Translations under genes and position numbers: made by a program
Source: Stenotrophomonas maltophilia
GTDB taxonomy: Bacteria; Pseudomonadota; Gammaproteobacteria; Xanthomonadales; Xanthomonadaceae
DNA: 5,430 nt
Direction of reading: 5' to 3'
NCBI GenBank assembly: GCA_002435595.1
Contig: DJBL01000098.1
Location: 1 to 5,430 of the forward strand
In this document: positions 1 to 3,323 of the stretch, in pieces
Position numbering within the stretch: position 1 is the first letter of the stretch
Layout: each line of letters begins with the position of its first letter
Notes under the pieces: model-generated
What the model was told of the DNA's origin: nothing
Databases searched by the model: none
The model's input: only the letters and a program-made list of their open reading frames with translations

Positions 1-12
1 CTCTTCCGATCT
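1..12. other. Illumina adapter remnant at contig end
   Basis: The first twelve bases, CTCTTCCGATCT, are identical to the 3' end of the standard Illumina TruSeq adapter. On the minus strand they read AGATCGGAAGAG, the usual adapter-trimming string. They sit exactly at the window edge in the orientation adapter-then-insert, as expected for untrimmed library sequence at a contig terminus. The match is seen directly; the adapter identity is established knowledge; that these bases are not genomic is an inference, strongly favoured by the exact 12-base match at the extreme end. The last four codons of the minus-strand gene running off this edge (R-S-E-E) would therefore be artefact. Confidence 0.9.
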
Positions 13-363
13 CTGGGCGGTGCGGGCCAGGCCGGTACGCGCCTGGCTGCGATCGCCATCCAGCGCCAACGCCGCCTGGTAGGACTCGCGCGCGCCCGTG
101 CCGTCTCCCGCGCTCAAGCGGCCGGCGGCCAGGGCGCGGTCCCCCTGGTCGAGCAGCTGTTCGATCTGCGGCTCGCTCCAGAACCAGTTGGCCAACGGCG
201 CCCGGAGCAGCACCAGCGCCAGGAACAGCAGCACCGGCACCGGCAACGCCCAGCGCCACACATGGCGCGCATGGCGCGCCTGCAGCCACCACCAGCGCCC
301 CTCGCGGCGCACCCGGCGCAGCGCGGCGTGCGCGGCATCCTCGTGGTGTGGCGGGCGACTCAT
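1..363 (-). CDS. TPR-like single-pass inner-membrane protein, N-terminal part (partial)
   Basis: The gene starts at ATG 363-361 and stays open to the left edge, giving 121 codons, of which the last four are probably adapter (genuine part about residues 1-117). Residues 1-36 are rich in Arg, His and Trp; about 38-54 form a hydrophobic helix (ALPVPVLLFLALVLL); about 64-117 resemble a tetratricopeptide helix pair (LLDQGDRALAAGRL, then ESYQAALALDGDRSQARTGLAR) with a short Gly/Asp insertion. Positive charges before the helix suggest a cytoplasmic N-terminus with the TPR region in the periplasm. The start is well bounded: an in-frame TAG lies at 375-373, and an AGG sits 8 nt upstream of the ATG. 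It follows relA by 29 nt on the same strand with no visible terminator, so cotranscription is likely. TPR regions usually mediate protein contacts, but no specific function can be assigned. The C-terminus is missing, so further TPR units or another domain could follow. Confidence 0.72.
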   Translation of the reverse strand, partial: MSRPPHHEDAAHAALRRVRREGRWWWLQARHARHVWRWALPVPVLLFLALVLLRAPLANWFWSEPQIEQLLDQGDRALAAGRLSAGDGTGARESYQAALALDGDRSQARTGLARTAQRSEE

Positions 364-392
364 TCCCTGAGCCTAGCGCGGGGCACGTGAGG

Positions 393-2546
393 TCAGCCTA
401 GACGGCGCGCTTCGCTCACCCCGGGCAGGGCGTCGAGCTTGCCCAGCAGGGTGGAGAGCTGGCCGTAGTCGCTCACCTTCAGGCGCAGGCGCAGGTGCGC
501 GCGACCGCTGTTGCGCACGTTGTCGCTGTGGATGTCCAGCACGTAGGCATCTTCCTGCGCGATCAGGTTGGTGATGTCCTTCAGCAGCCAGCGCCGGTCC
601 ACCGCCTCGACCACCACGTCCACCTCGTAGCCGCCGCCGGCCTGGCCCCACTCCACCGGCAGGATCCGTTGCGGGCTGGTGGCCTGCAGCCGCGCCAGCG
701 CGGCGCAGTCGGTGCGGTGCACGGTGACCCCGCGGGTGCGGGTGAGGTAGCCGACGATCGGCTCGCCGGCCACCGGCTGGCAGCAGCGCGCCAACTGCAC
801 CAGCAGGTTGCCCACCCCCTGCACGGTGAACTTGGATTTGCCCAGGCTGTCGCGGCGTGCGGTGGGCCGCGGCAGCGCCGGTGCCGCCGGCTGGCTGGCC
901 GCGCGCTCGGCTTCGAGCAGGGCGCGGCTGACCTGGTTGGGCCCGGTATCGCCCAAGGCCACCTGGATGTACAGGTCATCGATGCTGTCGGCATGGAACT
1001 TCTTCGCCGCGATCGCCAGGTCGGCGTGCTGCAGGCCGAGCCGCTTCAGTTCGCGGTCGAGCAGATCGCGTCCGGCCTGCACGTTGCGCGCACGGTCCAG
1101 CTTGTGGAACCAGCCGCGCACCTTCTCGCGCGAGCGGTTGCTGGCCAGGAAGCCATTGGAGGCCAGCAGCCAGTCGCGGCGTGGATCGGCTTCCTTGCCG
1201 GTGAGGATCTCCACGCGGTCGCCGCTGCGCAGGCGGTAGGTCAGCGGCACGATGCGGCCGTTGACCTTCGCGCCGCGGCAGCGGTGCCCGACCATGGTGT
1301 GCACGTGGTACGCAAAATCCAGCGGCGTGGCGCCCTGCGGCAGGTCCATCACCTCGTCCTTGGGACTCAGCGCATAGACCCGGTCTTCGGTCAGCTCGGC
1401 ATCCAGCGCGCCGGCCAGCTCGCCGGCCTGGCCGTCCTGGGAATGCTCCAGCAACTGGCGCATCCAGGTGATCTTGCGGTCGAACGCCTTCTCCGCGCCC
1501 TTGCTGCCTTCCTTGTAGCGCCAGTGCGCGGCCACGCCGAGTTCGGCCTGGGCATGCATGTCGTGGCTGCGGATCTGCACTTCGATGGTGCGCCCTTCCG
1601 GGCCGATCACCGCGGTGTGCAGCGAGCGGTAATCGTTGGCCTTGGGCCGGGCGATGTAATCGTCGAACTCGCTGGGCACCGGGGCCCACAGCGAGTGCAC
1701 CACGCCCAGGGCGGCATAGCAGGCGGCCACGTCCTGCACCATCACCCGCACCGCACGGATGTCGTAGAGCTGCTCGAAGGCCAGCTTCTTCTTCTGCATC
1801 TTCCGCCAGATGCTGTAGATGTGCTTCGGGCGGCCACTCACCTCGGCGCTGATGCCCTGGGCCAGCAGCTCGCGCGAGAGCACCTTCTTGACCGTCTCCA
1901 CATAGCGCTCGCGCGCCAGCCGGGTCTCGTCCACCTCGCGCGCGATGCGCCGGTAGGTGTCCGGTTCCAGGTGGCGGAACGCCAGGTCCTCCAGCTCCCA
2001 CTTCAACTGCCAGATACCCAGCCGGTTGGCCAGCGGGGCATGGATGTCACGGGTGAGCTGGGCCAGCGCGCGGCGCTCTTCCTCCGGCAGGCGGTCGGCA
2101 CCGCGCATCCGCGCAAGCTGGCGGGCCAGCAGCACCGGCACCACGCGCAGGTCCTGGATGATCGACAGCAGCAGGCGTCGCAGGCCTTCGCTGTTGCGCC
2201 CGGCATCGCGCCCGGCGTGCAGCGCCCAGACCTGGTCGGCCGCGTCCTGGCCTTCCAGCAATCCAGCCACTGCCGGCTTCAGCGCGCCCAGCGGCAGCGT
2301 GTCCAACCCGGCACGCAACCACGGCAGATCGAACAGCAGCGCCGCCAGCAGCGCACTCTCGTCGGCCGACAACAAGGCCAGCGCATCCAGCGTATCGGCC
2401 AGCACCGACCAGCTGGCATGCATGTGGGGATCGGCCTCGGGCAGCTGCCAGCGCTGCAGCAGCGCCTCGCGCAGGGCAGGCGGCAGCGACGCCGCCGAGG
2501 GTCGGTTCAACAAGGCATCCAGGCCGGGGACAGAAGCGCGATTCAC
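393..2546 (-). CDS. relA: GTP pyrophosphokinase RelA, monofunctional (p)ppGpp synthetase
   Basis: RelA binds ribosomes stalled with uncharged tRNA and transfers pyrophosphate from ATP to GTP or GDP, making the stringent-response alarmone. The protein has 717 residues (E. coli RelA has 744) and all domains in order. The N-terminal pseudo-hydrolase (about 50-180) lacks the His-Asp pair: ALLFDLPW stands where hydrolases carry the HD motif. The synthetase (about 230-345) has RPKHIYSIWRKM at 239-250, D262 in YDIRAVRV, EFDD at 293-296 (the acidic motif of RelA, versus RxKD in bifunctional SpoT/Rel) and E322 in IEVQIR. The TGS domain (about 387-450) has FAYHVHTMVGHRC. The zinc-finger-like domain has C588, C589, H610 and C614. 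The ACT/RRM domain is about 640-717. The start is GTG at 2546-2544 with no clear Shine-Dalgarno; it fits the family N-terminus better than the first ATG (M42). The stop is TGA at 395-393. Oddity: ANDYRSLHT replaces the usual NGYxSLHT. Confidence 0.97.
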   Translation of the reverse strand: MNRASVPGLDALLNRPSAASLPPALREALLQRWQLPEADPHMHASWSVLADTLDALALLSADESALLAALLFDLPWLRAGLDTLPLGALKPAVAGLLEGQDAADQVWALHAGRDAGRNSEGLRRLLLSIIQDLRVVPVLLARQLARMRGADRLPEEERRALAQLTRDIHAPLANRLGIWQLKWELEDLAFRHLEPDTYRRIAREVDETRLARERYVETVKKVLSRELLAQGISAEVSGRPKHIYSIWRKMQKKKLAFEQLYDIRAVRVMVQDVAACYAALGVVHSLWAPVPSEFDDYIARPKANDYRSLHTAVIGPEGRTIEVQIRSHDMHAQAELGVAAHWRYKEGSKGAEKAFDRKITWMRQLLEHSQDGQAGELAGALDAELTEDRVYALSPKDEVMDLPQGATPLDFAYHVHTMVGHRCRGAKVNGRIVPLTYRLRSGDRVEILTGKEADPRRDWLLASNGFLASNRSREKVRGWFHKLDRARNVQAGRDLLDRELKRLGLQHADLAIAAKKFHADSIDDLYIQVALGDTGPNQVSRALLEAERAASQPAAPALPRPTARRDSLGKSKFTVQGVGNLLVQLARCCQPVAGEPIVGYLTRTRGVTVHRTDCAALARLQATSPQRILPVEWGQAGGGYEVDVVVEAVDRRWLLKDITNLIAQEDAYVLDIHSDNVRNSGRAHLRLRLKVSDYGQLSTLLGKLDALPGVSEARRLG

Positions 2547-2575
2547 AGCATCATGCAGGCAAGACAGAGGTATCT

Positions 2576-2604
2576 ACACTAGCGCCGCGACCGTTGATGG
2601 ACAA
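2576..2604 (-). promoter_or_regulatory. Candidate relA promoter
   Basis: On the minus strand, TTGTCC (2604-2599) and TAGTGT (2581-2576) are separated by 17 nt, the ideal sigma-70 spacing. The matches are modest: four of six for the -35 and three of six for the -10. A start about 7 nt downstream would give a leader of roughly 23 nt before the relA GTG. The location in the least GC-rich part of the intergenic region supports it. Many Xanthomonadaceae promoters fit the E. coli consensus poorly, so this is only a candidate. Confidence 0.28.
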
Positions 2605-2615
2605 TCAAAACCATC
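2596..2615. repeat. Inverted repeat GATGG-N10-CCATC overlapping candidate relA -35
   Basis: GATGG at 2596-2600 is mirrored by CCATC at 2611-2615 across a 10-nt A-rich spacer. It covers the candidate -35 of relA at 2599-2604. It could be a short operator or a chance repeat; five-base arms are not strong evidence. Confidence 0.25.
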
Positions 2616-2625
2616 GCTCCAACAC

Positions 2626-2639
2626 GCATCAGCTGATGC
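2626..2639. promoter_or_regulatory. Perfect 14-bp palindrome, possible operator
   Basis: GCATCAGCTGATGC is its own exact reverse complement over 14 bases with no spacer. It lies between the divergent starts, about 80 nt upstream of the relA start codon and 104 nt upstream of the secreted-protein start codon. Spacerless palindromes of this size are typical of sites for dimeric helix-turn-helix regulators. No regulator is encoded in the window and I do not recognise the motif. The palindrome is seen; its function is inferred. Confidence 0.4.
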
Positions 2640-2653
2640 CCGCGGCGCCGGCC

Positions 2654-2665
2654 GCCAGCGCTGGC
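2654..2665. repeat. Perfect 12-bp GC-rich palindrome
   Basis: GCCAGCGCTGGC is a perfect 12-base palindrome, and with one mismatched pair the symmetry extends over 2651-2668. It lies 14 nt to the right of the 14-bp palindrome. Such symmetry is expected more often by chance in sequence this GC-rich, so it is weaker evidence for a binding site. Confidence 0.3.
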
Positions 2666-2712
2666 CGCGCCCACCCGCGTCCGGCACGCTGCACCACACC
2701 CCCCACTGGCCC

Positions 2713-2718
2713 TACACT
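2713..2718 (+). promoter_or_regulatory. Candidate -10 element for the secreted-protein gene
   Basis: TACACT matches TATAAT at four of six positions and would give a transcript starting near 2725, just before the ribosome binding site. No convincing -35 lies upstream: TGCACC at 2690-2695 is at 17-nt spacing but matches at only three positions. This is a weak candidate and an activator-dependent promoter or a different start is possible. Confidence 0.2.
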
Positions 2719-2731
2719 GCGGCAAACCATC

Positions 2732-2736
2732 GGAGA
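2732..2736 (+). promoter_or_regulatory. Shine-Dalgarno of the secreted-protein gene
   Basis: GGAGA lies 6 nt before the ATG at 2743, a near-ideal ribosome binding site. It fixes the start at 2743, even though the frame stays open far upstream through relA antisense sequence. A signal peptide begins exactly at this ATG, which supports the choice independently. Confidence 0.8.
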
Positions 2737-2742
2737 CCTGCC

Positions 2743-3267
2743 ATGCGCTTTTCCCGTCTACGCCTGTTGGCCTGTGCGGCCGTCCTGCTCGGCCTGTCCG
2801 GTCCAGCCCTGGCCCAGCGCGTGGTCGAGGGGGATCTGCAGCAGCAGATGTCGCCGGCCGAGTTCAAGGCCGCCGGCCTGGACAAGCTCAGCCCGGCCGA
2901 ACTGACCGCGCTCAACGGCTGGCTGCAGGGCAAGGTGGCCGCCGCGGCCGCCGACGTGCGCGAACAGGTGCGCGAGCAGGCACGCGAGGAAGGCCGCCAG
3001 GAGGTCATCGTCAAGAACCGTGGCTTCTTCGACTTCGGCAGCAACGAGCCGATCACCAGCACCCTGCCCGGCGAGTTCCGTGGCTTCGGCAAGGGCCGCA
3101 AGTACGTGCTGGCCAATGCCCAGGAATGGGAGCAGACCGACGACACCACCCTGTCCGGCGTGCGCAAGACCGATGCAGGCGTCTCCATCACCCCGGGCAT
3201 CGCCGGGGTCTGGTACCTGCGCGTGGAAGGGGTGAACACCCGGGCCAAGGTGCGCCGCACCAAGTAA
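2743..3267 (+). CDS. Small exported protein of unknown function (174 aa)
   Basis: I do not recognise a characterised family. Residues 1-24 form a classical Sec signal peptide: basic MRFSRLRLL, a hydrophobic core, then PALA before Q25, predicting signal peptidase I cleavage after A24. C11 is too close to the N-terminus to make a convincing lipobox. The mature protein (about 150 residues) starts with a helical segment, MSPAEFKAAGLDKLSPAELTALNGWLQGK (about 36-64), a pattern I associate with exported Xanthomonadaceae proteins. A charged coiled-coil-like stretch (DVREQVREQAREEGRQ, 71-86) follows, then a Gly- and aromatic-rich, probably beta, module (about 94-174) containing GEFRGFGKGRKYVLANAQEWEQTDD and a basic VRRTK end. 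No cysteine remains after cleavage and there is no further membrane helix, so it is probably periplasmic or secreted. It has a strong ribosome site, is divergent from relA and convergent with hrpA, and appears monocistronic. Catalytic residues are not evident; a structural or envelope-binding role is possible but unproven. Confidence 0.85.
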   Translation: MRFSRLRLLACAAVLLGLSGPALAQRVVEGDLQQQMSPAEFKAAGLDKLSPAELTALNGWLQGKVAAAAADVREQVREQAREEGRQEVIVKNRGFFDFGSNEPITSTLPGEFRGFGKGRKYVLANAQEWEQTDDTTLSGVRKTDAGVSITPGIAGVWYLRVEGVNTRAKVRRTK

Positions 3268-3288
3268 CCCCGCGCGTAACCCACGCCC

Positions 3289-3315
3289 CACCCCGTCGCT
3301 CACCGGCACGGGGTG
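3289..3315. terminator. Inverted repeat between convergent genes, possible terminator
   Basis: CACCCCGT (3289-3296) pairs exactly with ACGGGGTG (3308-3315) across an 11-nt loop. It starts 22 nt after the stop of the secreted-protein gene and ends 8 nt before the stop of hrpA on the opposite strand, where a shared bidirectional terminator would be expected. Neither side has a T-tract, so it is not a canonical intrinsic terminator. It may instead protect 3' ends or assist Rho-dependent termination. Confidence 0.4.
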
Positions 3316-3323
3316 AGGCGCGC

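Larger units (their letters stand above)
2547..2742. other. Divergent intergenic region between relA and the secreted-protein gene
   Basis: These 196 nt separate the divergent starts of relA (minus) and the small secreted-protein gene (plus) and must hold the proximal promoters of both. Seen directly: a perfect 14-bp palindrome at 2626-2639; a perfect 12-bp palindrome at 2654-2665; the inverted repeat GATGG/CCATC at 2596-2615; and two short direct repeats, CTACACT (2574 and 2712) and AAACCATCG (2608 and 2724). The stretch around 2640-2700 is very GC-rich, whereas 2594-2616 is comparatively A/T-rich. No reading frame here looks like a real gene and no tRNA-like fold was seen. Regulatory roles are inferred. 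Confidence 0.7.

Noticed and set aside
98..370. Plus-strand frame of 90 codons opposite the TPR-like gene
   Set aside because: Composition is Ser/Arg-rich without domain logic. The minus-strand frame has a coherent charged-hydrophobic-TPR layout and follows relA closely.
976..2001. Second minus-strand frame of 341 codons inside relA
   Set aside because: It is a shifted frame of relA itself, rich in Gly, Arg, Ala and Pro; the relA frame carries all the conserved motifs.
495..2582. Plus-strand open frame of 695 codons lying antisense to relA
   Set aside because: It is the opposite-strand shadow of relA produced by high-GC codon bias. Its translation is low-complexity, rich in His, Gln, Arg and Ala with no recognisable domain, whereas the minus-strand frame gives a full-length RelA.
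2644..2654. Short GC palindromes such as GGCGCC and CGGCCG
   Set aside because: Six- to eight-base symmetric strings are expected by chance in sequence this GC-rich.
1957..2742. Upstream in-frame extension of the secreted-protein gene
   Set aside because: The frame is open through relA antisense sequence, but its translation there is Ser/Arg/Ala-rich noise. The GGAGA ribosome site and the signal peptide both fix the start at 2743.
2773..2775. Possible lipoprotein cysteine (LLAC, C11) in the secreted protein
   Set aside because: Only ten residues precede it, too few for a normal lipoprotein signal, and a hydrophobic core followed by PALA after it fits signal peptidase I better.
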